From positions 17,892 through 81,891 of IMG/VR virus record IMGVR_UViG_3300027917_000034: a DNA stretch of 64,000 bases. One strand, given 5' to 3'. Shown here piece by piece: positions 1 through 6,873 of the stretch. Source of the DNA: a virus. Both the position numbers and the translations under genes were made by a program. The notes below the pieces were generated by a model. The model did not search any database. It was not told the DNA's origin and worked only from the letters and a program-made list of their open reading frames with translations. Every line of letters starts with the position of its first letter. The first letter of the stretch is position 1.

Positions 1-420
1 CTGAAGAAGGTGCTGGAGAAGAAGGTCCGGAGCGCCCAAGAGGTGCATCAGGAGCTTGCCACGGCCGTCGATCGGGAGTGGTCCTGGCACGACCTGGAGG
101 ACGAGGAGCAGGCCACTCTGAGCGAGATGGTCACGCTCGTCCACGAGGCCACGACGGAGTGGCGCGGCATGTACGACGTCCCGATGCTTCTGGACAGGCT
201 CGTCGTCGTGGACTTCAAGAAAGAGACCATGCTGGGGACGTGCGACCGGAAGACCGGGCAGGTGAAGATCACCAGACGCCTGCTCGTCTCCCCAGAGGAC
301 GCGCTCACGACGCTCGTGCACGAGGAAGCGCACGCGCTCTCGGCCGCAAGCGACGGGGCGAAGCAGCACATAGCGATGATCGAAGCCATCTGGTCCCGGC
401 TGTACTTCTCGAAAAGTTGA
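1..420 (+). CDS. Zincin-like metallopeptidase domain protein, probably 5'-truncated
   Basis: The reading frame is open to the first base of the window. The first usable start, GTG at 10, has no Shine-Dalgarno site, so this is probably the C-terminal end of a longer gene. Counting from that GTG, residues 104-108 read HEEAH, the zinc-binding and catalytic HExxH motif of zincins, with a possible third ligand at D115 or H120. The surrounding helix resembles SprT/IrrE-type peptidase domains. A zinc peptidase fold is well supported; substrate and role are unknown. The gene is followed 31 nt later by a small hypothetical gene. Confidence 0.6.
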   Translation: MKKVLEKKVRSAQEVHQELATAVDREWSWHDLEDEEQATLSEMVTLVHEATTEWRGMYDVPMLLDRLVVVDFKKETMLGTCDRKTGQVKITRRLLVSPEDALTTLVHEEAHALSAASDGAKQHIAMIEAIWSRLYFSKS

Positions 421-451
421 CTATCGCCGGGCTTTATGGGAAGGGTGGTCC

Positions 452-703
452 ATGGCTGACGAGAAGACCCTGCAAGACGAAGTGTCCGAGACCACGGACC
501 AGGAGCGCCGCATGCGCGCCCTGAAGCTGATCCGCCTCATGAAGGGCGACATCGTGACGTGCATGCAGACCGGAGCCCCGCTCGTCGTGGAAGGGGAGGG
601 TCCGCTGAAAGCTCTCATGACCGTGGTAGAGGTGGCCGAGCACGCGACCCTGAAGGAGATGGCCCCGGTTCTCGGAGCAGACGGGAAGGTCGTGAAGCTG
701 TAA
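452..703 (+). CDS. Small hypothetical protein (83 aa)
   Basis: An 83-residue protein with an acidic N-terminus and a compact mixed C-terminal part; I recognise no family. Its ATG has GGG-rich sequence upstream and its TAA stop overlaps the next ATG by one base, so it is translationally coupled to the following gene. A TTGACT hexamer at 417-422 resembles the -35 boxes of other phage promoters here, but the matching -10 is poor. The opening residues (KTLQDEV) echo those of the tail assembly chaperone at 60970 (ETLQDEV), probably by chance. Confidence 0.6.
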   Translation: MADEKTLQDEVSETTDQERRMRALKLIRLMKGDIVTCMQTGAPLVVEGEGPLKALMTVVEVAEHATLKEMAPVLGADGKVVKL

Positions 704-1338
704 TGGGCGACGTGGTGGAGATGAAGAGGAAGGTCCGGGCGCAGGTGGCCCGGTTCGGCCATACGTTCCGTGCCGAGTACCAGGCCGGAGGGCACCCGTC
801 ACAGGCGGACCCGCAGGCGGCCCTGTACGTGGACGGCGCCTTCTTCGCATGGCTCGCCGTGGGCTTCCACGTCCTCGACTGGAAGGCCCTGTACCTGGAC
901 CTGGACGACGACCACGTGCTGGTCCCTCCGGACATGGTGGGCATGAGCCCGACGACCGAGGACACCAAGGACCACCGCTTCCTGTTGGAGGCCGAGGACT
1001 ACATCCTGGCCCTACTCACAGAGGGGCTCGTGCGGGCGCTGGGAGCCTCCGAGACGGGCGGAGAGGAGCCCCAAGGAACGGTGGACCCCCGGAACCTTCA
1101 CCCGCGCGAGAGGGCCTCCAGAGCCGTTGCCATCTGGCACGACCACGGCAAGGACGAGGAGCGGCTCCCGGACCTCATCGCCATAGAGATTTACGACGCG
1201 CTGGACGGGATGGGCATGACCCTGGCCGACGCCGTGGACGAGCACATCGAAGAAGGCGGCGAGCGGACGGAGTGTGGCGACCTGATCCGCGCTCTCGTGG
1301 ACGACACCCTTCAAGCGTGGCGTGGAGGTGAGTCATGA
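703..1338 (+). CDS. Hypothetical protein (211 aa)
   Basis: The start is taken as the ATG at 703, which overlaps the upstream TAA (taATG). A longer open frame extends upstream but only as a shadow of the previous gene. The product is acidic, has aromatic-rich segments near residues 45-75, and an acidic C-terminal third. I recognise no domain. The stop overlaps the next start in an ATGA arrangement, so it sits inside the operon that opens the window. Confidence 0.65.
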   Translation: MGDVVEMKRKVRAQVARFGHTFRAEYQAGGHPSQADPQAALYVDGAFFAWLAVGFHVLDWKALYLDLDDDHVLVPPDMVGMSPTTEDTKDHRFLLEAEDYILALLTEGLVRALGASETGGEEPQGTVDPRNLHPRERASRAVAIWHDHGKDEERLPDLIAIEIYDALDGMGMTLADAVDEHIEEGGERTECGDLIRALVDDTLQAWRGGES

Positions 1339-1544
1339 AGCAGTGGACGACGGAGAATCTGATCGTCGCGGTCTTCTTCGCGGTCATCCTGTCGTTCGCC
1401 GTGTTCGGCGTCGTCGGGTCGTGTCGCGTGCGGGAGGCACAGGCGCAGGTCGGACAGACGCACGAGGAGAGGCAGACGATCGCGCTCGAAAAGATCGCGA
1501 ACGAGCTAGGGAGGATGAGGCGAGATGGGATCAAGTGCCGATAG
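1335..1544 (+). CDS. Small single-pass membrane protein (69 aa)
   Basis: Residues 9-28 form an uninterrupted hydrophobic helix, followed by a polar, charged helix of about 40 residues, so the protein is predicted to sit in the inner membrane with a short coiled tail. Cysteine 30 lies at the membrane exit and cysteine 68 near the end. It starts in an ATGA overlap with the previous gene. The size and layout would fit a small holin, antiholin or inner-membrane spanin component, but no lysis cassette is evident next to it, so the role is open. Confidence 0.6.
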   Translation: MKQWTTENLIVAVFFAVILSFAVFGVVGSCRVREAQAQVGQTHEERQTIALEKIANELGRMRRDGIKCR

Positions 1545-1737
1545 GGAGAAGGCGATGACGGTGGCCGGGCGACTGGCCCCGCAATTCTTCGCGGAAGGTC
1601 ACGAGCGCGTCTACGTGGCGTGGTGCTGCGGTCGCGTGATCGTCAAGCCCGCCGAGGTGAAGGCGTGCAAGACGTGTGAGAAGGTGCCGGAGGGAGAGTG
1701 GCTGACGCCCGACAATCTCCACTCGACGGTCGGGTAG
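1525..1737 (+). CDS. Small cysteine-containing protein, possible zinc binder (70 aa)
   Basis: The protein carries a CC pair at residues 34-35 and a CxxC pair (CKTC) about 15 residues later, a spacing that could bind one zinc ion. ATG at 1525 overlaps the upstream gene by 20 nt; ATG at 1555 is an alternative start that avoids the overlap. It lies in a run of small overlapping genes. No family is recognised. Confidence 0.5.
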   Translation: MGSSADREKAMTVAGRLAPQFFAEGHERVYVAWCCGRVIVKPAEVKACKTCEKVPEGEWLTPDNLHSTVG

Positions 1738-2042
1738 TAGCTCGACCCTGTATCGGCTGCGGCTTCTGCTGCATGAAGGCCCCCTGCGCCATCTTCACAG
1801 AGGCGATGAAGAAAGCCACGCAGGACGGGTGGCCGAGCGGCTGCCCCGAGTTGGCTTTCGAGGAAGGGAGGCACTGGTGCGGCGTACTCAAGAGCATGAA
1901 GACGGCCAAGAGCCGGAACCTCGTGAAGGGGGTTCTGAGCATCGGGGAGGGGTGTTGCTCCGGCCTCAACAGTTGGCGCCGCGAGCCGATCAAGGACCGC
2001 AGGTCCGGCCAGAGCTACTCCTCCGATTCGTCCAAGCGCTGA
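1698..2042 (+). CDS. YkgJ-like cysteine cluster protein
   Basis: Near the N-terminus (residues 18-25) is CxxCxxCC, with further cysteines at about 30, 49, 61 and 86-87, including a second CC pair. This is the pattern of the YkgJ (UPF0153) zinc or iron-binding cluster family. The chosen GTG at 1698 has GGAGG four bases upstream and overlaps the previous gene by 40 nt; no other start lies before the first cysteine. Function in phages is unknown. The last 25 residues are basic and serine-rich and may be non-conserved. Confidence 0.6.
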   Translation: MADARQSPLDGRVVARPCIGCGFCCMKAPCAIFTEAMKKATQDGWPSGCPELAFEEGRHWCGVLKSMKTAKSRNLVKGVLSIGEGCCSGLNSWRREPIKDRRSGQSYSSDSSKR

Positions 2043-2200
2043 TCCGGAACACGTTCAACGGCGATGCCATTCGGCTCGCTCTCATGTGGGCTCAGTCCGA
2101 GTCCGGGGCCTCCGATGAAGAGGTCCAGCTACTCGTCCAGGCTATCCGAAACGAGCACCCCGGCTGCAACGCCGGGGGCGGCATGTTCGAGCCCTTCTGA
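1952..2200 (+). CDS. Small hypothetical protein, start uncertain (about 82 aa)
   Basis: After the stop at 2042 a different frame (-1 relative to the upstream gene) continues with natural composition to a stop at 2200, containing a helical segment rich in E and Q and ending in FEPF. No ATG lies early enough. GTG at 1952 or TTG at 1955, just after a GGGGAGG site, would start it inside the upstream gene. The alternative is a frameshifted extension of the YkgJ-like gene. The unique part is roughly 2040-2200. The palindromic operator-like site begins immediately after its stop codon. Confidence 0.4.
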   Translation: MLLRPQQLAPRADQGPQVRPELLLRFVQALIRNTFNGDAIRLALMWAQSESGASDEEVQLLVQAIRNEHPGCNAGGGMFEPF

Positions 2201-2215
2201 GCGACCAGTGGTCGC
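2201..2215. promoter_or_regulatory. 15-bp palindromic site, copy 1
   Basis: GCGACCAGTGGTCGC is a perfect palindrome with arms GCGACCA/TGGTCGC around one central base, directly after a stop codon and upstream of the gene at 2266. The same site occurs at 10186, 19645 and 50305, each time between genes. The dyad symmetry suggests a site for a dimeric DNA-binding protein. An extended -10-like TGC-TATTCT lies downstream at 2238-2246. Confidence 0.65.
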
Positions 2216-2265
2216 AGGCGATCTGCCTGACATTCCGTGCTATTCTGGAAAACTCAGGAGGCACC

Positions 2266-3138
2266 ATGTACGACCTGGACAACACCAGCCTCGGGCTCTG
2301 GGTAGACCTGCCGAGGCGGATGGTTCTCACCCCTGACTTCTTCCGCTGGTTCGCTGAGACGCTCCGGTTCGACCTCATGTCGATCATGATCGATGACGCG
2401 GACCCAGCGGTGGAGTTTTCTTGGACTGAGAAGGATGTCGAGCGAGCCCTCAAGATGGCCGACCCTTACGCCATCGAGATCGCGCTCACGACCTGGCCGT
2501 ACCCGGACGTGAACCTGCTTCGCCTCATGGAGCAGAAGATGGACGCGCTGCTCGGCGTTGGGCCGGTGGGCGAGTGGGAGACGGACCAGGAATTCAACTG
2601 GCAAGAGGACGACGTGAACGGCTTCGCCAACCTCGACAAGGCGGGCGATGCGTTGGTCGATATCAAGGGCCGGCTCTGCGACAAGCACGGCTGCCGGAAC
2701 ACGATGACGACCTTCACCTACCATCGGGAGAACAGCCCGAAGGCTGACACCGCGCAGCACATGGACCGTGTGATGGTCCAGGCGTATGCGACCGACGAGC
2801 GGGACGGCAAGCCGGTCACGTGGGACCACCGCTTCGGCCCTGGCCGTATGCAAACTCTCACCCTCAACCGCACGATGAAGGTGCCAGGTGTCGCGGCCGG
2901 CGTGGTCGAGCTAGGTGTGGGTCATGCGGCGTGGAATCAAGACGGCTTCCGGCGCCGGGTGGACGGAGAGTGGGTCGTCATGCCGGCCAACGACGCGATG
3001 GTGGCATCGTTCGAGGCATCGCTCCACTACAAGCCCGTGGCGCACAACTGGTGGAGCGCGAAATTCTGCTACCCACAGAGCCGCCGGTTCCTGTCCTACG
3101 CCGAGACCTTCCTCGTCGGGCTCCGGGAAGCCGCCTAG
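2266..3138 (+). CDS. TIM-barrel glycoside-hydrolase-like protein (290 aa)
   Basis: The sequence alternates hydrophobic strands ending in acidic residues: LMSIMIDDAD near 37-46, IALTTW near 72-77, EWETDQEFNW at 103-112, MTTFTY near 147-152 and VMVQAY near 169-174. This is the rhythm of an 8-stranded barrel with E103, E105, D107 and E109 as candidate catalytic acids. Such barrels are typical of glycoside hydrolases, including peptidoglycan-cleaving ones, so a role in host lysis or cell-wall remodelling is possible but inferred. It has its own AGGAGG site and a short intergenic region with the 15-bp palindrome. There is no signal peptide. Confidence 0.55.
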   Translation: MYDLDNTSLGLWVDLPRRMVLTPDFFRWFAETLRFDLMSIMIDDADPAVEFSWTEKDVERALKMADPYAIEIALTTWPYPDVNLLRLMEQKMDALLGVGPVGEWETDQEFNWQEDDVNGFANLDKAGDALVDIKGRLCDKHGCRNTMTTFTYHRENSPKADTAQHMDRVMVQAYATDERDGKPVTWDHRFGPGRMQTLTLNRTMKVPGVAAGVVELGVGHAAWNQDGFRRRVDGEWVVMPANDAMVASFEASLHYKPVAHNWWSAKFCYPQSRRFLSYAETFLVGLREAA

Positions 3139-3149
3139 ACCCTTTGCTC

Positions 3150-3178
3150 TTGACGTGAAGGCCCGTTTCTGCTAGGTT
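3150..3178 (+). promoter_or_regulatory. Promoter for the gene at 3222
   Basis: TTGACG at 3150-3155 and TAGGTT at 3173-3178 are separated by 17 bp. Predicted transcription start is near 3185, just before a hairpin-forming palindrome. Confidence 0.55.
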
Positions 3179-3186
3179 CTAGTCAG

Positions 3187-3205
3187 ATGCGAGAAGTTTT
3201 CTCGC
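3187..3205 (+). promoter_or_regulatory. 5'-leader palindrome/hairpin
   Basis: TGCGAGAAGTTTTCTCGCA has 8-base arms around GTT and would form a hairpin at the very 5' end of the predicted transcript, directly before the GGGAGGA ribosome-binding site. It could stabilise the mRNA or serve as an operator. A related sequence, GCGAGA-n6-TCTCGC, lies at 38173-38190. Confidence 0.5.
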
Positions 3206-3221
3206 AGGGAGGAAGACGACC

Positions 3222-3890
3222 ATGGAACCGGAGCAGATCACCATCGAAGCCGCCGTGAAGGCCATGGACTGGCCCGTGGAGAAGTGGGAGGGCAACTGCT
3301 TCGCGGTCGCCACTCAACTTGTCAAGAGCGGGCTCGTGAAAGGCGAGGCGGTCTACGGCGCCTGGTACGGGGAGATCAACCCCCTCGGTTATTGGGGAGG
3401 CCGGGCCGGCGGGATGTTCGTCCGGCACGGTTGGGTGCTCCTGCCGGACGGACGCATCCTGGACCCGACGCGGTGGTCGTTCGAGGGTGTGGAGCCCTAC
3501 ATCTGGATCGGCTCTGGGGATGCCAAGGAGTACGACCACGGCAACAACCGGCTCCAAGAGATGGTGATCAACCGGACCCCGTGGCCGCACTTCGATGACG
3601 GTACCGGAGAGTACCTGTTCGAGCTACTCCCCGAGATCGTGGACGACCTGGAGAACGGCGGGGCGGTGCTCCGTGACCCGTTCGACCCGGAGCAGATGGA
3701 ACGTGACCCGCTGGACTTCTCCCACTACCGGCTGACGCTCACGCGAGAGCAGGTGTTCTGGATCGCAAACTTCCCCCTGACGCGGTTCTCCACCAAGCAA
3801 CACGCCCGGGAGGTCTACATTCAGATCGGGGAGCACAAGTTGGATGCGTACATCCCGATCGACAACCGACGAGCGGTGCTCGGCAAATGA
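3222..3890 (+). CDS. Papain/transglutaminase-like Cys-His-Asp protein (222 aa)
   Basis: The segment GNCFAVA puts C26 at the start of a helix, and RHGWVLLPDGRILDPT supplies H69 and D81. Cys-His-Asp in this order, with the His on a strand followed by an Asp 12 residues later, is the arrangement of papain-like proteases and transglutaminase-like enzymes. The family is not identified more closely, and the catalytic reading is inference. The gene has its own promoter and a hairpin leader, and its stop overlaps the uracil-DNA glycosylase start (ATGA). Confidence 0.6.
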   Translation: MEPEQITIEAAVKAMDWPVEKWEGNCFAVATQLVKSGLVKGEAVYGAWYGEINPLGYWGGRAGGMFVRHGWVLLPDGRILDPTRWSFEGVEPYIWIGSGDAKEYDHGNNRLQEMVINRTPWPHFDDGTGEYLFELLPEIVDDLENGGAVLRDPFDPEQMERDPLDFSHYRLTLTREQVFWIANFPLTRFSTKQHAREVYIQIGEHKLDAYIPIDNRRAVLGK

Positions 3891-4567
3891 GGTGGGAGTG
3901 GATATGGTCGTGTCCCTACCCGGATGAGGTCTGGAGGCAGTGGATGGATGAGAACATCGGCAAGGTGGCCCTACAGACGACCTGGGAGCAGAAGGTCAAG
4001 GACTGCACCCGCTGTCGTCTCCACGAGGGCCGGAACCAGATCGTCTACGGCATCGGGAACGCCGAGGCCCCGGACTTCCTATTCATCGGAGAGGGGCCAG
4101 GAGCCCACGAGGACCAGGAAGGGGAGCCGTTCGTCGGCCCGGCCGGGAAACTCCTGGACACGATCCTGAAGCACATGGGCTACACTCGGGAGGACGTCTA
4201 CATCTGCAACGTGGTCTCCTGCCGGCCACCGGGCAACCGTGACCCGAAGCCCGACGAGCTAGAGGCGTGCATGCCGGTCTGGACGTCTCAGGTCGTCGCC
4301 GTCCGGCCGAAGATGATCATCGCGCTCGGCAAGATCGCTGGGAACGTGCTTCTGGGCACCAAGGGACAGGCCATCGTCCAGATGCGGAAGAAGATCCACA
4401 CGTGGAACAAGACACCCGTGCAGATCACCTACCACCCGGCCGGGATGCTGCGGAACGAGCAGTACAAGCAACCGGCATGGGACGACCTGCGGAAGGCCAT
4501 GGCGCACGTGAAGGCGATGAAGGAGCGCGCACAGGACGCCGGGCCGCTGTTCGGAGGTGAGGCATGA
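3887..4567 (+). CDS. Uracil-DNA glycosylase, family 4 type (iron-sulfur)
   Basis: The protein carries the family 4 motif GEGPGAHED at residues 68-76 followed by EGEPFVGPAGK, and the second active-site motif around H183-P184. C40, C43, C112 and C128 match the four ligands of the [4Fe-4S] cluster. The enzyme removes uracil from DNA, produced by cytosine deamination or dUTP incorporation. At 226 residues it has the usual family length. Phage relatives include the N-terminal domain of the SPO1-type DNA polymerase, but here it is a separate gene. It is coupled to neighbours by overlaps at both ends. Confidence 0.93.
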   Translation: MRWEWIWSCPYPDEVWRQWMDENIGKVALQTTWEQKVKDCTRCRLHEGRNQIVYGIGNAEAPDFLFIGEGPGAHEDQEGEPFVGPAGKLLDTILKHMGYTREDVYICNVVSCRPPGNRDPKPDELEACMPVWTSQVVAVRPKMIIALGKIAGNVLLGTKGQAIVQMRKKIHTWNKTPVQITYHPAGMLRNEQYKQPAWDDLRKAMAHVKAMKERAQDAGPLFGGEA

Positions 4568-5241
4568 ACGAGGTGGAACCCATCCTCATGGACGCGGACG
4601 GGAACCGGGTGCTGCCCAAGGATCGCGTGATGGTGCTCCGTGGGAAGCACAAGGGGGAGCTTGCGATCGTCACACGCATCGGCCTGAAAGACTGGAAGGG
4701 CCAGAGTGGACGAACGCCACGGACCTGCGCCGTCGTAGACGTTGTTGGGAACAGATGGGGGCCGTTCGGCATCCTCGGGGATGGCGTCCGGCTCCTAGAA
4801 AGACACGAGGACAACATGGTCAAGGCGAACACGGTGCCGGCGTGGCTCCACGTCTACAGGTTCAACCTGCGTTTCTACTTCACGAGCGCGATGAGCCATC
4901 TGGACTACGACACCAAGGATGTGGGCGCGATGGTCGCGGCAGTCACGTCGCGCGGGTTCGAGTTGTGGCGCGGCATCGTGCCGGGCAAGAACCTGCTTCA
5001 AGAGATCGGGGAGGCGGACAAGGTGACGGCGACCCTGATGGACCAGGAAGGCGAAGCCGGTCGCTGTGTCGTCATGAAGATCGCGGACCCGGACTACCTG
5101 CCTTTCGGCATCGGCATCGAGCTAGGTGGGCAGCGTGTCGGCAGGCTAGACGCCACGGACTCGGAGATTGCGCTGGAGGGCGTCGTCTTCCGCACCTGCG
5201 AGGTGATCGGAGTCGAGGACGACGTGCCCGGCGATGACTGA
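4564..5241 (+). CDS. Hypothetical protein with KOW-like N-terminus (225 aa)
   Basis: Residues 18-42 (DRVMVLRGKHKGELAIVTRI) resemble a KOW motif, a small barrel that binds RNA or ribosomal proteins in NusG and L24. The rest is mixed alpha/beta with no recognised family. It starts in an ATGA overlap with the glycosylase gene. An almost equally long frame at 4557-5237 is rejected because its composition is Arg/Gly-rich, as expected for a shadow in GC-rich DNA. Confidence 0.6.
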   Translation: MNEVEPILMDADGNRVLPKDRVMVLRGKHKGELAIVTRIGLKDWKGQSGRTPRTCAVVDVVGNRWGPFGILGDGVRLLERHEDNMVKANTVPAWLHVYRFNLRFYFTSAMSHLDYDTKDVGAMVAAVTSRGFELWRGIVPGKNLLQEIGEADKVTATLMDQEGEAGRCVVMKIADPDYLPFGIGIELGGQRVGRLDATDSEIALEGVVFRTCEVIGVEDDVPGDD

Positions 5242-5476
5242 CGACGGGAAAGACCTCGGCCCTTTCGACCGAAAGGCGATGCTGGCCAAGTTGCCTTCGG
5301 ATGCGAAGGTGATCGACCGGGCGAACGTGGAGCAGGTAGCGCGCATCTGCGGTCCGTCCTCGCACGCGGCTCAGGCGCTCGCACGCGCGGACGCACACGG
5401 CGGACCTGTCCGGTTCTGGCACTCGGCCGAGTTGGGCATGCTGTGGTTGGAATTGCCCGAGGACAAGAGGCATTAG
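5234..5476 (+). CDS. Small hypothetical protein (80 aa)
   Basis: An 80-residue protein that overlaps its upstream neighbour by 8 nt and ends just before a promoter at 5477. It has a helical middle and an aromatic, acidic C-terminus. No family is recognised. Confidence 0.55.
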   Translation: MTDDGKDLGPFDRKAMLAKLPSDAKVIDRANVEQVARICGPSSHAAQALARADAHGGPVRFWHSAELGMLWLELPEDKRH

Positions 5477-5505
5477 TTGTGACTACCAGCAAACTTCTCT
5501 ATAGT
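5477..5505 (+). promoter_or_regulatory. Promoter for a leaderless GTG gene
   Basis: TTGTGA at 5477-5482 and TATAGT at 5500-5505 are 17 bp apart. The predicted transcription start at about 5512-5513 coincides with the GTG start codon of the next gene. Confidence 0.55.
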
Positions 5506-5512
5506 CAGGAGC

Positions 5513-5740
5513 GTGAACGCGAAAGACCAGAGCCGCTGCGTCGTCTGCGGCAAGCCCATCGAAGGCAAGGGAGTCCGCATCGCGAAGGGCACGCTCCGCA
5601 ACGGCGAGTGGCGGCAACGCTCCGTCTTCGGAGACGCCCACGAGACGTGCTTCGCCTCGGCAGTCGAGTCCCCCAAGATGGTGGTGGACGAGTTGCGGAG
5701 GGCCGCTCGTGAGCCGTGTACTGGACAACCTGCGCGTTGA
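5513..5740 (+). CDS. Small zinc-finger-like protein (75 aa)
   Basis: The protein has CVVC near the N-terminus and HETC about 35 residues later, a CxxC...HxxC arrangement likely to bind one zinc ion. GTG at 5513 lies seven bases after the -10 box, so the message is probably leaderless; no usable Shine-Dalgarno spacing is present. The C-terminus overlaps the next gene by 32 nt. Function is unknown. Confidence 0.55.
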   Translation: MNAKDQSRCVVCGKPIEGKGVRIAKGTLRNGEWRQRSVFGDAHETCFASAVESPKMVVDELRRAAREPCTGQPAR

Positions 5741-5963
5741 GCTAGAGGCCGCTGGCCTGAAACCGGGATCGCCTCCGTTCGAGAAGGAGTTTCGATCCCG
5801 GAAGGTACAGCTATGCAAAGAGGCCAAGCGGATCGGCTCATGTTGGGACTGCGACTACTTCGACCACTGCGAATTGGTGAAGGCACACCTTCGCGATCTC
5901 TACAAGGTCGAGCAGGGGGAGAAAGGAGGGCCAGGTGGAGGCTCGACCTCAACACGCTCTTGA
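5709..5963 (+). CDS. Small cysteine-rich protein (84 aa)
   Basis: GTG-started protein with four cysteines at about 36, 45, 48 and 54 (CWDCDYFDHC being the core), suitable for one zinc or iron site. The start lies inside the preceding gene and the end overlaps the KH-domain gene, so three genes here are tightly coupled. The tail after residue 68 is Gly/Ser-rich. No family is recognised. Confidence 0.5.
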   Translation: MSRVLDNLRVELEAAGLKPGSPPFEKEFRSRKVQLCKEAKRIGSCWDCDYFDHCELVKAHLRDLYKVEQGEKGGPGGGSTSTRS

Positions 5964-6201
5964 GGACCGGGCGCTCCTGGCGGAGATTGCCAGGGCGCTC
6001 GTAGATGCGCCCATTCACGTTCGCGTGGAGGAAGAAGACCAGGGATCGAAGCTGGTCCTCTACCTCTACGTGCTCCCTTCCGACCGGGGGCGGATCATCG
6101 GCAAGCGAGGCCGCACCATCCGCGCCCTGCGTCAACTGTTCTCAGCCATCGGCATGGCAGACGGCCGGCAGGTCGTTGTCGAGGTAGACGAATCCGATTG
6201 A
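5935..6201 (+). CDS. KhpA-like KH-domain RNA-binding protein (88 aa)
   Basis: The segment GRIIGKRG (residues 52-59) with its G-K-R-G loop is the GxxG signature of KH domains, set between a preceding strand (LVLYLYVLP) and a helix (TIRALRQLFSAIG), with a final strand (VVVEVDE). The length and architecture match bacterial KhpA, a small RNA chaperone of roughly 80 residues. It should bind single-stranded RNA, perhaps host or phage messages. It starts at GTG 5935 inside the preceding gene and is the last gene of its transcript; the next promoter overlaps its stop codon. Confidence 0.85.
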   Translation: MEARPQHALEDRALLAEIARALVDAPIHVRVEEEDQGSKLVLYLYVLPSDRGRIIGKRGRTIRALRQLFSAIGMADGRQVVVEVDESD

Positions 6202-6226
6202 CAATCGCACCCCTTTATGGTACAAA
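6198..6226 (+). promoter_or_regulatory. Promoter for the 6.3-10.2 kb operon
   Basis: TTGACA at 6198-6203 and TACAAA at 6221-6226 with 17 bp between, the -10 preceded by TGG. Transcription would start near 6233 and give a 64-nt leader with a GGGGCA-CGGT-TGCCCC hairpin near 6253-6268. Confidence 0.6.
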
Positions 6227-6296
6227 AGGGATGTGAATCGGGCATTGTGGCCGGGGCACGGTTGCCCCCGCCCGCTGCTAGAAGGAGAGGAAGACC

Positions 6297-6872
6297 ATGA
6301 CGTTCGATGAAGCGATCCACACGTATGTCGAGTCCCTGTTGACGGGCGACCTCATGACCGCCGACGCGGAGACGGCCAACGTCGAGTCCGTGGTCCAGGC
6401 ATGGGTTCTCCTGAAGTACACCCAGGACCGTATCGAGGCTCGCCTGAAGGGCCTGCGGAACGTGCTTCTGGACCGCGCCGAGGAATTCGGCAAGTCCACC
6501 GAGAAGGGAGGGAACAAGCTCTCGGTCGATGGCACCGTCGTCCTGCGGGAGAAGCGGGTCGCGGCGCTCCCCGAGGAGAAGGGGCTCCGGGCTCTCCTAG
6601 AGGACCGAGGGATCAAGCCGACTGAGGCGTTCTCCAAGGTCACGAAAGTCGTCCTGGACGCCTCCAAGGTCCAGGCGCTCGTGGACCTGGGGAAGTTGCC
6701 CGAGGACAAGGTGCAGGCGCTCAAGAAGGTCACGTGGGCTCTCCGCGTGAAGGAGTCGTTCGAGTTGGCCGAAGCCCTCGACGCGATCGTCGGTGAAGCC
6801 GGCGAAGAGATCGTGGAGAAGGCCCCCCGCGCCAAGCGCTCCAAGCCGTCCGGCTCTCGAAAGGGGGAGTGA
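6297..6872 (+). CDS. Hypothetical protein, Gp157-like layout (191 aa)
   Basis: A helical N-terminal half is followed by a short strand region (LSVDGTVVLREKR) and a helical C-terminus ending in a lysine/arginine tail. The helix-then-beta layout resembles siphovirus Gp157-type proteins linked to recombination genes, but similarity is weak. It is the first gene after the promoter at 6198, with GGAGAGGAAG upstream of the ATG, and precedes the MoxR ATPase by one base. Confidence 0.55.
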   Translation: MTFDEAIHTYVESLLTGDLMTADAETANVESVVQAWVLLKYTQDRIEARLKGLRNVLLDRAEEFGKSTEKGGNKLSVDGTVVLREKRVAALPEEKGLRALLEDRGIKPTEAFSKVTKVVLDASKVQALVDLGKLPEDKVQALKKVTWALRVKESFELAEALDAIVGEAGEEIVEKAPRAKRSKPSGSRKGE

Positions 6873-6873
6873 C

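Noticed and set aside
417-445. TTGACT followed by GAAGGG as a promoter for the gene at 452
   Set aside because: The -35 fits the phage family, but the -10 position is too poor to call.
4557-5237. A 226-residue frame almost co-extensive with the gene at 4564
   Set aside because: Its composition is Arg/Gly/His-rich as in shadow frames of GC-rich DNA; the 4564 frame has an ATGA overlap and natural composition.
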